Counted from the stretch's first letter, positions 1 through 7,583 are shown. The stretch: 18,371 nucleotides of DNA from a candidate division Hyd24-12 bacterium UBA5074 (GCA_002414865.1 DIAQ01000031.1:5814-24184), one strand, 5' to 3'. Notes: generated by a model not told the origin, from the letters alone. Numbers and translations are program-made.

Positions 1-875
1 AGAGTGTCGCCCAGCCCGGTCACCCCGTACTCGAGGTTCGGTGTGCGCGCCTGGATCAGAACGGGCTGACCTGCAGGATCGGCGGATCCGAGGAAACGAA
101 CCTCGCTCGAGGTGGAGCTCTCGCTGCCGATGAAGATGTACTCCTCGGAGGGAGACCCGTACACCCAGGGCCAGAAGGTCGCGTCGAACTCCTGATAGAC
201 GACCTCGTCCTCGTCCTGGGAGGTGCCGAGGGTGTGCCGCAGAATCCTGTCGGTCCTCCAGGTGCTGTCCAGCGAGCCGTAGAAGAGCGTGCGGCTGTCC
301 GCAGCCCAGACCGCGCTCCCGTCGGTTCCGGCCAGGGTGTCCTGCAGGAAGTCGCCGCGCCCGATGTCCTCGAAGACGATCATGTACTCGAGCGATCCGG
401 TCGTGTCCACCGGGAAGGCCGCAGTCGTGCCGTCAGGACTGATCGACGGCGACGGCACCTCGACGTACTCGTACCGAGCGGCGAGGATGGAGACGTCGAG
501 CAGCTCGACCCAGCCCGAGCCGGGTGCCTCCCCGGACCTCTCGTATACGGGATAATCGGCCTCCTCGGGATATCTGCTCCTGTAGAGGAAGCCGTTGTGC
601 AGGAATGCCGCAGAGGTATCCGCCGCAGGTATCCGCCCGGTCATCTCCGACACGAGCTCCGCTCTCAGATCCGAAGTGCCGGCCAGCACGGATTCGGCAT
701 AGGCGTTCTCCGCCATCAGGTACTCGATCGTCGCGGGATCCTCCCTGTCGCGGAGCCAGTAGTAACAGTCGGTCCTGTCGCCTCCCGGGGCGGAGACCAC
801 ATATGGCATGATCGGTGCAAGCGGCTCACCCGGAAGTGCACCCAGCAATGCCACGGCAACAAGCACTCCGATCAA
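1..875 (-). CDS. ptrB: Oligopeptidase B (S9A family), N-terminal part, exported
   Basis: Partial gene: the frame stays open to the left window edge, giving about 291 residues of a family that is usually near 700. Oligopeptidase B is a serine peptidase that cuts peptides after basic residues; its N-terminal beta-propeller gates a C-terminal alpha/beta-hydrolase domain, and here only the propeller side is present. Family hallmarks visible by eye are the opening YYWLRDREDP, the following EYLMAENAYAESVL, and later WAADSRTLFY and the SSTSSEVRFL segment. The chosen start is TTG at 873-875, because a perfect AGGAGG lies 6 nt upstream (plus-strand 882-887). It gives a hydrophobic leader (MIGVLVAVALLGALPGEPLA), so the protein is probably exported, unlike the cytosolic enterobacterial enzyme. 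The leader lacks a strong positive N-terminus unless translation starts further upstream. The catalytic triad lies outside the window and cannot be checked. Confidence 0.85.
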   Translation of the reverse strand, partial: MIGVLVAVALLGALPGEPLAPIMPYVVSAPGGDRTDCYYWLRDREDPATIEYLMAENAYAESVLAGTSDLRAELVSEMTGRIPAADTSAAFLHNGFLYRSRYPEEADYPVYERSGEAPGSGWVELLDVSILAARYEYVEVPSPSISPDGTTAAFPVDTTGSLEYMIVFEDIGRGDFLQDTLAGTDGSAVWAADSRTLFYGSLDSTWRTDRILRHTLGTSQDEDEVVYQEFDATFWPWVYGSPSEEYIFIGSESSTSSEVRFLGSADPAGQPVLIQARTPNLEYGVTGLGDT

Positions 876-1008
876 TCTCGTCCTCCTGGTTGTCCTGGAG
901 CCGCCTCCCGGGCGCCCGGGCGCAGAGTCCGGGAATCGGCGGGCCGAGGCCGGTCCCGGTGTGTTATATTCGGAACATCGAATCGAATCCCGTAGTAGAA
1001 CGGATGCG

Positions 1009-1308
1009 ATGAACGCACTGATCCTCGCCTTGATCCTCCAGGTCGTGTCGGGAGCCCCGTCGGCGTACTCCGACGGTACGCCGTCCACACTCCCCGCTGA
1101 CTCCTCCGACCAGGTCGATGTCTCACCCGCGAGGCAGTCCCAGTTCCCGGGCTGGTTCGCGGCCTCCCGGAACGAGGATCGGGCTCCCTCCCTCCTCCCG
1201 TCCTGGGTTTCCGGCATACTGGACAGCCCCGTGCTTCACACGCCGATCCACCTGAAGGTGTCCCGCTCGGGCTTCACGCTGGGTTACGGGTTCTCCTTCT
1301 GCCTCTAG
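1009..1308 (+). CDS. Small exported protein of unknown function
   Basis: A 99-residue reading frame starting at ATG 1009. The N-terminus (MNALILALILQVVSGA) looks like a signal peptide with cleavage near the VSGA/PSA residues. The mature part is short, rich in Ser, Pro and Asp, and ends in an alternating aromatic stretch (SGFTLGYGFSFCL) that resembles an outer-membrane beta-strand ending. No family is recognised. Third codon positions are GC-rich as in neighbouring genes, which supports coding. The Shine-Dalgarno sequence is weak (ACGGA just upstream). The gene is divergent from the oligopeptidase gene, with a possible TATATT -10 element at 965-970, and it ends 3 nt before the convergent candidate selenoprotein gene. 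The same frame is open further upstream (from 808), but that part overlaps the oligopeptidase gene and precedes the signal peptide. Confidence 0.5.
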   Translation: MNALILALILQVVSGAPSAYSDGTPSTLPADSSDQVDVSPARQSQFPGWFAASRNEDRAPSLLPSWVSGILDSPVLHTPIHLKVSRSGFTLGYGFSFCL

Positions 1309-1311
1309 CTC

Positions 1312-1935
1312 TCACGGGCTTCCCAGCAATACCTTTATCCTGCCGAATGTGCATCCCGTCAGACCGAAGGCTCCATCAAGCATGAGCTCGGACATCTCGC
1401 TCGAGAGAAACCCCGTCGGACCGTCGGGAGTAGGCGCCTTGAGCGACCTGGGGACGCCCGGGGTATTCCAGCGGTAGGTGTGGAAACTACCCGTCGCGCC
1501 CTCCCAGTCGAGCTCCACTATCAGATTCGAGCTCCCGTCATACCAGAACGGGGTCTCGAGCTGGATCTCGAACCAGCCGCCCGGATCGCCCTGAGCGGTC
1601 AGGGGAGATGCGTCGAACACGAGCACTCTGCTGCCCGGGATGTAGTTTTCCTCGAACTCCGTGCCCAGCTGATCAGAGTCGCAGAGGCCCATGTAGAGAT
1701 GGAAGTCGGGGAAGACCGCGACCGAGTCTCCCTCACCGTCGTCCGTGCGCTGCCAGGCAATGCTCTCGATCGTCATGGCGGTGCCTATCTCGGATTCGAG
1801 CGCTATCGCCTGATAGCGCAGCCCGCCGCTTCAATTCCCACAGAACGGATCCATGCTGGCTGATTCCGGTGAGCCGATGACCACCGCCGCCGAAGCCTGC
1901 AAGGCCATGAGGGAACAAACCAGGATCATCTTCAC
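1312..1935 (-). CDS. Candidate secreted selenoprotein (CxxU), copy 1
   Basis: Read through an in-frame UGA at 1831-1833, this gene encodes 207 residues. The start is GTG 1933-1935, with GGGAGG 7 nt upstream. Residues 1-17 form a signal peptide (MKMILVCSLMALQASAA). The mature N-terminus carries GSPESASMDPFC-G-N-U, with Cys32 and the putative selenocysteine at 35. It is followed in frame by SGGLRYQAIALESEIG and a beta-rich domain (residues about 40-207) containing FHLYMGLC (Cys85), ENYIPGSRVLVF, DTPF-like ETPFWYDGSSNLIVEL, and TFGRIKV at the end. A paralogue at 7665-8285 has the same layout, the same UGA position and nearly the same length. No function is known for the fold; CxxU suggests thiol/selenol redox chemistry or metal binding outside the cytoplasm. 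The alternative is a nonsense-mutated pseudogene, which the paralogue and the hairpin after the UGA argue against. The terminal stop is also UGA. Standard callers would report only the part from 1776 down. Confidence 0.75.
1800..1833 (-). promoter_or_regulatory. In-frame UGA followed by SECIS-like hairpin, copy 1
   Basis: In the minus-strand mRNA the UGA codon (1831-1833) is followed by 11 nt and then a perfect 8-bp stem, arms GCGCUAUC and GAUAGCGC, closing a 4-nt loop AGGC (1800-1819). The loop starts 19 nt after the UGA, has G in its first two positions, and lies inside the coding sequence for RYQAIAL. These features fit the usual description of bacterial SECIS elements, which recruit SelB with Sec-tRNA at a UGA. 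The assignment is inferred from structure; SelB binding is not shown. Confidence 0.7.
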
Positions 1936-1960
1936 GACTGCACCTCCCTTGGACGACGCG

Positions 1961-1966
1961 ATCATA
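1961..1966 (-). promoter_or_regulatory. Possible -10 element upstream of copy-1 selenoprotein gene
   Basis: TATGAT on the minus strand, one mismatch from the TATAAT consensus, 25 nt upstream of the GTG start. No convincing -35 hexamer is seen at 16-18 nt, so this is weak. Confidence 0.25.
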
Positions 1967-2033
1967 ACTCCGCCCCTCTCGTCCGTCCCCGGAAATCGCC
2001 GCTCCTCCTGACGAGATCCCGGGAAATAAAGAA

Positions 2034-2057
2034 GGCGCCCGGACCTGGCCGGGCGCC
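2034..2057 (-). terminator. Rho-independent terminator of the Ig-repeat lipoprotein gene
   Basis: A perfect 9-bp GC stem (arms GGCGCCCGG and CCGGGCGCC on the plus strand) with a 6-nt loop lies about 20 nt past the stop of the gene ending at 2078. On the minus strand it is followed by TTCTTTATTT, a T-rich tract, so the direction is minus. Confidence 0.85.
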
Positions 2058-2077
2058 CTCGAACGGACAGGGAAGCG

Positions 2078-2965
2078 CTACTGGATGTTTATGATTATGC
2101 GGCCGAGGGTGATATCGGGGTTAGGGGTCTCGTTCGCATAGCGGATCTCGTACTCGCCAGCCTCGGCCGGAGCGGTGAGGGTCACGGGATTGCCCTCGGA
2201 GGTGTAGGCGTACTCGGCCCAGTCGCCCTCGGGGGAGCCCGAGGCGACTATGGTGATGTAGTCGCCCGTGTTGTCGGGGCCGACCCAGGAGACCTGGAAG
2301 TCCTGGCCTGTGCTGATGGCGGAGGGGGCGGTGAGGGCGATCTCGGTGCCGGACACGTTGAGCACGGCGCGGGCGAGAGTGCTGTCCACGATCGTGCTCT
2401 CGGTGACCATGCGAAGCTCATAGGCGCCTGCGGCTGCGGGGGCTGTGAATGCTATCGGATTGCCCTCGTATACGTAGTGCCACTCGTACCCCTGCCACTC
2501 GCCTTCGGCTGTGCCGGCGGGGACCAGGACGACATAGATGCCGCTGCCATCAGGGCCGCTCCAGGAGACATCGAACGGCGATCCACCCGCCACCTCGGCC
2601 GGGGCGACCACACCAGCGGTGACAGGGGCGACCGTGACGGTGATACGGCCGAGCGTGCTGTCAGGGTTGGTGCGCTCGGTGGCGTACCTGATCTCATAGC
2701 TGCCCGGGGCCAGCGGGGCGGTAAGAGTGACGGGATTGGCGTCACTCGTGTAGGCGTAATCGGTCCAGTCGCCCTCGGGGGCGCCTGCGGGCACGATGGT
2801 GATGTAGTCGCCGGTGCTGTCGGGGCCGGTCCATGCGACCTCGAACAGGCATCCTGCGGTGATCTCGGCCGGAGCCTGGAGCTCGATGACTACAGGCGGC
2901 ACCCTCGATCCGCACGCAGCCGCGAGAACGACCGCGAGGCAAAGCGCTACATGCAATCTGGTCAC
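2078..2965 (-). CDS. Lipoprotein with three tandem Ig-like repeats
   Basis: 295 residues from GTG 2963-2965, preferred over an upstream start at 3004 because AGGAGG sits 7 nt before it and the protein then opens with a compact lipoprotein signal (MTRLHVALCLAVVLAAAC, lipid-attachment Cys18; the lipobox is slightly atypical, with Ala at -3). After the Cys come three repeats of about 90 residues (roughly 25-115, 116-205 and 206-295). Each has the pattern P-A-E/S-I, W-x-GPD-x-x-GDYITIV-x-AG, PEGDW-x-x-YAYT, NPVTLTAP, GxYEIRYxxE and TLxR at its end. Similar repeats occur in my recollection beside VWA domains in other bacterial secreted proteins; here they stand alone. It is probably an envelope binding or scaffold protein, of unknown ligand. 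It lies 57 nt downstream of the antiporter gene on the same strand, so it may be co-transcribed, and it ends at a good terminator. Confidence 0.85.
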   Translation of the reverse strand: MTRLHVALCLAVVLAAACGSRVPPVVIELQAPAEITAGCLFEVAWTGPDSTGDYITIVPAGAPEGDWTDYAYTSDANPVTLTAPLAPGSYEIRYATERTNPDSTLGRITVTVAPVTAGVVAPAEVAGGSPFDVSWSGPDGSGIYVVLVPAGTAEGEWQGYEWHYVYEGNPIAFTAPAAAGAYELRMVTESTIVDSTLARAVLNVSGTEIALTAPSAISTGQDFQVSWVGPDNTGDYITIVASGSPEGDWAEYAYTSEGNPVTLTAPAEAGEYEIRYANETPNPDITLGRIIINIQ

Positions 2966-3022
2966 GCTGCTCCCTCCTGAGATGAGTCTACAGGGCAACA
3001 ACAAGGGTACAGGGAATTAATA

Positions 3023-4288
3023 CTACGCGAGAGTCTGCCGTGGAGCAAGTCCGTCTCCGGAGAGACCCCGCCCCCCGCCCAGCGCCTTGAGCAGGGGCAC
3101 GCTGGCGATCGTCGTCACCAGCGTCATCACTATCAGCGCAACGAAGATCCTCTGGTCGATGATGCCCGCCTCGAGGGCCACTCCGGCCAGGATCATCTCC
3201 ATGGCGCCCCTGGCGTTGAGGCCGAATGCCACGAAGGCGGCCTCGCGGAGGCTCATCCCTCCCAGGAGGGCGCCTGCCCCGGCGCCGAGGAGCTTGCCCG
3301 CCGCTGCGACGACCAGCACGAAGAGGCATAGCATCGGGTCGAAACCGTTCACGAAGTCGGCCCTGAGCCCGATCGAGACGAAATAGAGGGGGGCGAAGAA
3401 CGATAGTGCGAACTGGGAGATGACCGTGTTGGCGCAGGGAGTGTGTTTCAGCACCGGGCCCAGAGCCACCCCCACGAGAAATGCCCCGAACACGGCGTGC
3501 ACTCCCGCCAGCTCCGCCAGAAGCGCCCCGAGGAGTATCAGGATCGAGATCGCCGCGAGCAGGCTGCCGGCCTCTCCGACGAGAGACCTCACCCACAGGA
3601 AGAAGCGCAGTCCCAGCCATCTCCCGAGAACTATCATCACAGCTGCGAGCACCACGACCAGGACGAGGCTTGCCAGCGGTCCGTGCCCCTGTGTGGAAGG
3701 TGCGAGCATGCTCAGAGAGAACGCGAAGAGCGACCAGCCCACCAGGTCGTCCACGATGGCAGACGCTGCCGTGACAGTCCCGCATCTGGTCCGGAGCTGC
3801 CCGGAATCCATGAGTATCCTGACGATCACAGGAAGAGCGGATATGCAGAGCGCCGCTCCCATGAACACGGCGAACGGGGCTCCCCTGGCCGCAGGGGCGC
3901 CCCAGAGAGACGGAAGAGCCAGCACAGAAGCCGCTCCCAGGGTGAACGGGACGGCCATCCCCAGCAGGCTGGAATAGAGAGCTGTTCTCCTGTTCTTCCA
4001 GGCGGCTTCCAGGTCTATCTCGAGACCTGCCACGAAGAGGAAGAACAGCATCCCGATGGTCACGACTCCGGAGCGCATCTCGAAGGTCGCGCCCTGCGCC
4101 GGGAAGACGGTGTGATGCAGATTTCTGAAGATGAGCCCGAATATCGAGGGTCCGAGCAGGACGCCGCCGAGCAGCTCGCCCAGGATGGCGGGCTGCCCCA
4201 GGCGCTTCATGATCTGCCCTCCGAGGAAACCGACCCCGAGGAGCAGTATCAGCTGGAGGAAGAACAGCGTCAGATCGGAAGCCGCCAT
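3023..4288 (-). CDS. CPA2-type cation/proton antiporter
   Basis: 421 residues from ATG 4286-4288, about 12 membrane segments, in the monovalent cation:proton antiporter-2 family (Kef/NapA type). Diagnostic stretches are PAILGELLGGVLLGPSIFG (residues about 33-51), FFLFVAGLEIDL (about 82-93), the ion-binding pair Asp180-Asp181 in ASAIVDDLVGW, and GLNARGAMEMILAGVALEAG near the C-terminus. A double Asp in the core helix is the pattern of electrogenic NapA-like Na+/H+ exchangers, so Na+/H+ exchange is more likely than K+ efflux, but the ion is not proven. No C-terminal TrkA-N or UspA regulatory domain is present. A longer start at 4342 is disfavoured, because a plausible promoter overlaps that extra stretch and residues 1-18 of the longer form are not hydrophobic. 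The gene is divergent from the P-type ATPase, and the lipoprotein gene follows. Confidence 0.92.
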   Translation of the reverse strand: MAASDLTLFFLQLILLLGVGFLGGQIMKRLGQPAILGELLGGVLLGPSIFGLIFRNLHHTVFPAQGATFEMRSGVVTIGMLFFLFVAGLEIDLEAAWKNRRTALYSSLLGMAVPFTLGAASVLALPSLWGAPAARGAPFAVFMGAALCISALPVIVRILMDSGQLRTRCGTVTAASAIVDDLVGWSLFAFSLSMLAPSTQGHGPLASLVLVVVLAAVMIVLGRWLGLRFFLWVRSLVGEAGSLLAAISILILLGALLAELAGVHAVFGAFLVGVALGPVLKHTPCANTVISQFALSFFAPLYFVSIGLRADFVNGFDPMLCLFVLVVAAAGKLLGAGAGALLGGMSLREAAFVAFGLNARGAMEMILAGVALEAGIIDQRIFVALIVMTLVTTIASVPLLKALGGGRGLSGDGLAPRQTLA

Positions 4289-4313
4289 CGACCATCCTTT
4301 CGGCAACCGCGGG

Positions 4314-4342
4314 AGTATACCCTCCGCCTGCCCGGTGGTCAT
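4314..4342 (-). promoter_or_regulatory. Candidate sigma-70-type promoter of the antiporter gene
   Basis: On the minus strand, ATGACC (plus 4337-4342; four of six matches to TTGACA) and TATACT (plus 4314-4319; five of six to TATAAT) are separated by exactly 17 nt. Transcription would begin near 4307, leaving a leader of about 20 nt before the ATG at 4288. Confidence 0.5.
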
Positions 4343-4468
4343 GCCGTCTGGCCCGTCCAGCCCGGCCGGATTATCTTCCGCGCGAACAGCCGACGGGGTT
4401 CAGAGCATCTGCTCAAAGCCGCAGCAGCCCTGCGACGGTGCGAGGCAGAACCCGGAGAGGTATCTGCC

Positions 4469-7030
4469 GTGCCTGATGTCATGGACATACGCAGGTTCCC
4501 CGGGCTCAGCAGCGCGGAGGCTGCCGGGAGACTCCGGGAACAGGGCTGGAACGAGCTGCCCAGCGCTGGCAAGAAGCACATCCTCCGCCTCATCCTGGAC
4601 GTCATCAGGGAACCGATGCTCATCCTGCTCCTCGCGAGCGGGGCGCTGTATCTCGTCATCGGGCGGGAGCCCGCCGACGCGGCCATGCTCATGGGCTTCG
4701 TCGTTCTCGTCATCGGGATAACGCTGTACCAGGAGCGAAGGACCGCGAGGGCGCTCGAGTCCCTGCGCGAGATGTCGAGCCCCCGCGCCCTGGTGACCAG
4801 GGACGGAGTCCAGAGCCGGATACCCGGCCGCGAGCTGGTCCAGGGGGACATCGTCGTCCTGTCCGAGGGCGACAGGGTGCCGGCCGACATCTTCCTCCTC
4901 CAGAATCTCAATCTGACGGTCGACGAGTCGGTCCTCACGGGCGAATCCCTGCCCGTCAGGAAGGCTGGAGGCGCGGATGCCGAAGGAGACCGGCGGGATG
5001 GGGACTCCGCGACCGGGCGCCTGCGGTTCGCATTCGCCGGGACTGTCGTGACGGGAGGCGTGGCCGTCGGCGAAGCGGTGGCCACCGGGCAGAGGACCGA
5101 GCTGGGCCGCATCGGCCGCGCACTGAGGGACATAGAGCAGCCGAGGACCCCCCTGCAGGAGGAGACAGGCGGCCTCGTGAGGCGCCTCGCCACCCTCGCG
5201 GCGGCCACATGTGCATGCGTCATCGTCCTCTACGGGATCACACGGGGAAACGATGCGGCTTCATGGAGGGACGGGCTGCTCAGCGGGATAAGCCTGGCCA
5301 TGGCGATGCTCCCGGAGGAGTTCCCCGTCGTGCTGACCATCTTCCTGGCCCTCGGCGCATGGCGCCTGTCGAAATACGGGGTGCTGACGCGCCGTGTTCC
5401 CGTCGTGGAAGCCCTTGGAGCCGCGACGTATCTCTGTGTGGACAAGACCGGCACGATAACGAGGAACTCCCTCGCCCTCTCCTCTCTCTATGTGCCGGGA
5501 AAGGTCTGGGGAAGAGATGACGGAGCGCCTCCGGAGAAGTTCCACCGGCTGCTCGAGTACGCGATACTCGCAAGCAAGCGCGACCCCGTGGACCCGGTCG
5601 ACAAGGCCATCAGGGAATCTGCGGAGCTGCTCCTGGGAGAGGTCGAGCACCTGCACGACAACTGGTCGCTGATATACGAATATCCCCTCTCGGATTCGCT
5701 GCTGGCCCTGTCCCACGTCTGGAGATCACCGGACGGGGACAAATACGAGATAGCTGCCAAGGGTGCGCCCGAAGCGATCGCGGACCTGTGCCACTTCCTG
5801 CCCGAGGAGGAGGTGGAGCTGCGCGCGGCCGTGCAGTCGATGGCCGAAAAGGGCTACAAGGTGCTGGGCGTGGCTAGGTCGGTCTTTGCCGAAGCGGGGC
5901 TTCCTGACGGACAGCACGAGTTCGACTTCGAGTTCCTCGGCCTTGCGGGGCTCGAGGATCCGGTGCGCGACGGGGTGGAGGAGTCGGTTGCCGAATGCAG
6001 GCAGGCAGGCATCGCCGTCACGATGATCACGGGCGACTACCCGGCGACCGCCAGGACCATCGCCGGCCAGGCCGGACTCGGCGACGGGGCTCTCATGACG
6101 GGCCAGGAGCTCGACTCCATGAGCGACGCGGAGCTGGCGGTCCGGGTCAGGGACGTCCGTGTGTTCGCCCGGGTCATCCCCGAGCAGAAGCTGAGGATAG
6201 TCAACGCGCTGATCGCATCGGGAGAGACGGTGGCGATGACCGGCGACGGCGTGAACGACGCCCCGGCTCTGAGGGCTGCCCATATCGGCATCGCCATGGG
6301 CGGGAGGGGCACGGATGTGGCCCGCGAAGCCGCCGGGATGGTTCTGCTGGACGACGACTTCACATCCATCGTCAAGGCGGTCCGTCAGGGCAGGAGGATA
6401 TTCGACAACATCAGGAAGGCCATGGCGTACATAGTCGCCGTGCACATACCCATAGCAGGCATGGCAATGGTGCCGATCCTCATCGGCGGCCCCCTCCTCC
6501 TGATGCCCGTGCACGTGGCCTTCCTGGAGATGATCATCGATCCGTCATGCTCCATCGTCTTCGAGGCCGAACCGGAGGAGCGGGGCGTCATGCGCAAGCC
6601 GCCCAGAAGGAGAGGGACAAAGCTGTTCGGGTTCAAGGAGATGTCCCTCAGCTTCCTCCAGGGGGTGTCCTCGCTGGCCGTCGTCGCCGCGGTCTACTGC
6701 ATCGCCAGAAGCCTGGGGCACTCCGAGAACGACATCAGGGCGCTCTCGTTCACAACCCTGGTCATCTCGAACCTGTGCCTGCTCTTCGCGAACAGGTCGT
6801 GGCAGTCCACCATCACGCACATGCTCAAGGTGCGCAACCGGGCGGCCTGGTGGGTGGTCGGCGGAGCTGTCGGCTTCCTCTCGCTCGTGATTTATGTTCC
6901 CCATTTGAGCCGGCTGTTCCACTTCGACAGCCTGCACGGGGTGGACGTCCTGGTGTGCCTCGCGGCAGGCGGCATAAGCATGGGGTGGTTCGAGCTGGTG
7001 AAGGTCCTGCGCAATCGCAGCCTTCAGTGA
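4469..7030 (+). CDS. P2-type cation-transporting P-type ATPase
   Basis: 853 residues from GTG 4469, chosen because GGAGAGG lies 8 nt upstream; the frame is open far upstream (from 3443) but there it merely shadows the antiporter gene. Domains in order: N-terminal cation-ATPase segment (LSSAEAAGRLREQGWNELP), actuator domain with TGES at 157-160, membrane helix 4 with MLPEEFPVV (Pro282-Pro286), phosphorylation site DKTGT with Asp325, hinge TGDGVNDAP at about 591-599, then C-terminal transmembrane helices with FLEMIIDPSCSIVFEAEPEE. It is related to Ca2+ pumps (SERCA/PMCA-like), but the helix-4 motif PEEFP replaces the usual PEGLP, so the transported ion is uncertain. It is divergent from the cation/proton antiporter, and the cyclic-nucleotide-binding gene follows 58 nt later, probably in one transcript. 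Confidence 0.93.
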   Translation: MPDVMDIRRFPGLSSAEAAGRLREQGWNELPSAGKKHILRLILDVIREPMLILLLASGALYLVIGREPADAAMLMGFVVLVIGITLYQERRTARALESLREMSSPRALVTRDGVQSRIPGRELVQGDIVVLSEGDRVPADIFLLQNLNLTVDESVLTGESLPVRKAGGADAEGDRRDGDSATGRLRFAFAGTVVTGGVAVGEAVATGQRTELGRIGRALRDIEQPRTPLQEETGGLVRRLATLAAATCACVIVLYGITRGNDAASWRDGLLSGISLAMAMLPEEFPVVLTIFLALGAWRLSKYGVLTRRVPVVEALGAATYLCVDKTGTITRNSLALSSLYVPGKVWGRDDGAPPEKFHRLLEYAILASKRDPVDPVDKAIRESAELLLGEVEHLHDNWSLIYEYPLSDSLLALSHVWRSPDGDKYEIAAKGAPEAIADLCHFLPEEEVELRAAVQSMAEKGYKVLGVARSVFAEAGLPDGQHEFDFEFLGLAGLEDPVRDGVEESVAECRQAGIAVTMITGDYPATARTIAGQAGLGDGALMTGQELDSMSDAELAVRVRDVRVFARVIPEQKLRIVNALIASGETVAMTGDGVNDAPALRAAHIGIAMGGRGTDVAREAAGMVLLDDDFTSIVKAVRQGRRIFDNIRKAMAYIVAVHIPIAGMAMVPILIGGPLLLMPVHVAFLEMIIDPSCSIVFEAEPEERGVMRKPPRRRGTKLFGFKEMSLSFLQGVSSLAVVAAVYCIARSLGHSENDIRALSFTTLVISNLCLLFANRSWQSTITHMLKVRNRAAWWVVGGAVGFLSLVIYVPHLSRLFHFDSLHGVDVLVCLAAGGISMGWFELVKVLRNRSLQ

Positions 7031-7088
7031 GTTCCAGTTGCGGGGGACGGCGGGAGACGCCGGCCCGTCCGGGGAAGGGCTGGGTCGA

Positions 7089-7583
7089 ATGGAAACCAGG
7101 TTCTTCAGGACCCTGACGGAGAACGAAGAGAAGGCCCTCGTCCTGAGGTGCACCCGCATCGAGATGAAGAAGGGCGAGGTGCTGTTCAAGAAGGGCGAGA
7201 AGTCGAACTCGATGTATCTGGTCGAGAGGGGCGAATTCCAGGTCACCGACGAGCGCCCCGGCCAGAAGATCTTCCTCTCGTCCATCCGCGCCGGAGGCAT
7301 CATCGGGGAGATGGCCTTCCTCGACGAGAGCCCGAGGTCGGCGAACGTCACGGTTCGCGAGGACGCAGTCCTGTGGAAGCTCTCGAAGGAGGATTTCCTG
7401 CGGGTGCTCCTGGAGGACGCAGGCCTCGGCGCCAGACTGCTGCTCGCCCTGGGCACGCTTCTCGTGGAGAGGCTCCGCAAGGCCGATGCCGCGCTCACCT
7501 CGCTCTCCACATCGCCGGTGGTGAAGCAGGTGGCCGACGAGCCCGACCTCAGGAGGGCCGCTGACGCCGTGAGAGGGCTGTAG
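7089..7583 (+). CDS. Cyclic nucleotide-binding (CAP_ED) domain protein
   Basis: 164 residues from ATG 7089. A single cNMP-binding beta-roll (about residues 10-110) is seen: KKGEVLFKKGEKSNSMYLVERGEF, then the phosphate-binding cassette GEMAFLDESPRSANV (about 73-87), which keeps the Glu and Arg that contact the cyclic nucleotide in CAP-like proteins. A helical tail follows, with no helix-turn-helix recognised, so it is probably a stand-alone regulator or adaptor and not a transcription factor. It lies 58 nt after the ATPase gene and just before a strong terminator, so it may control the pump; this is inference from position. An alternative start at 7038 has no better ribosome site. Confidence 0.85.
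   Translation: METRFFRTLTENEEKALVLRCTRIEMKKGEVLFKKGEKSNSMYLVERGEFQVTDERPGQKIFLSSIRAGGIIGEMAFLDESPRSANVTVREDAVLWKLSKEDFLRVLLEDAGLGARLLLALGTLLVERLRKADAALTSLSTSPVVKQVADEPDLRRAADAVRGL

Noticed and set aside
872..1126. An 84-residue minus-strand frame upstream of the oligopeptidase gene
   Set aside because: Arg/Pro-rich shadow composition, no motif, and it is antisense to the more plausible small exported protein.
1312..1935. Copy-1 gene as a simple nonsense-mutated pseudogene
   Set aside because: The paralogue has UGA at the same codon, flanking residues on both sides are conserved, and each UGA is followed by a perfectly paired hairpin at the same distance.
2988..4295. A 435-residue minus-strand frame rich in Arg, Gly and Pro
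   Set aside because: It is an out-of-frame shadow of the clear antiporter gene; composition is typical of shadow frames in high-GC DNA.
3443..4468. A 342-residue N-terminal extension of the P-type ATPase frame
   Set aside because: It runs antisense over the antiporter gene, has low-complexity charged composition, and the family N-terminus plus a ribosome site begin at 4469.
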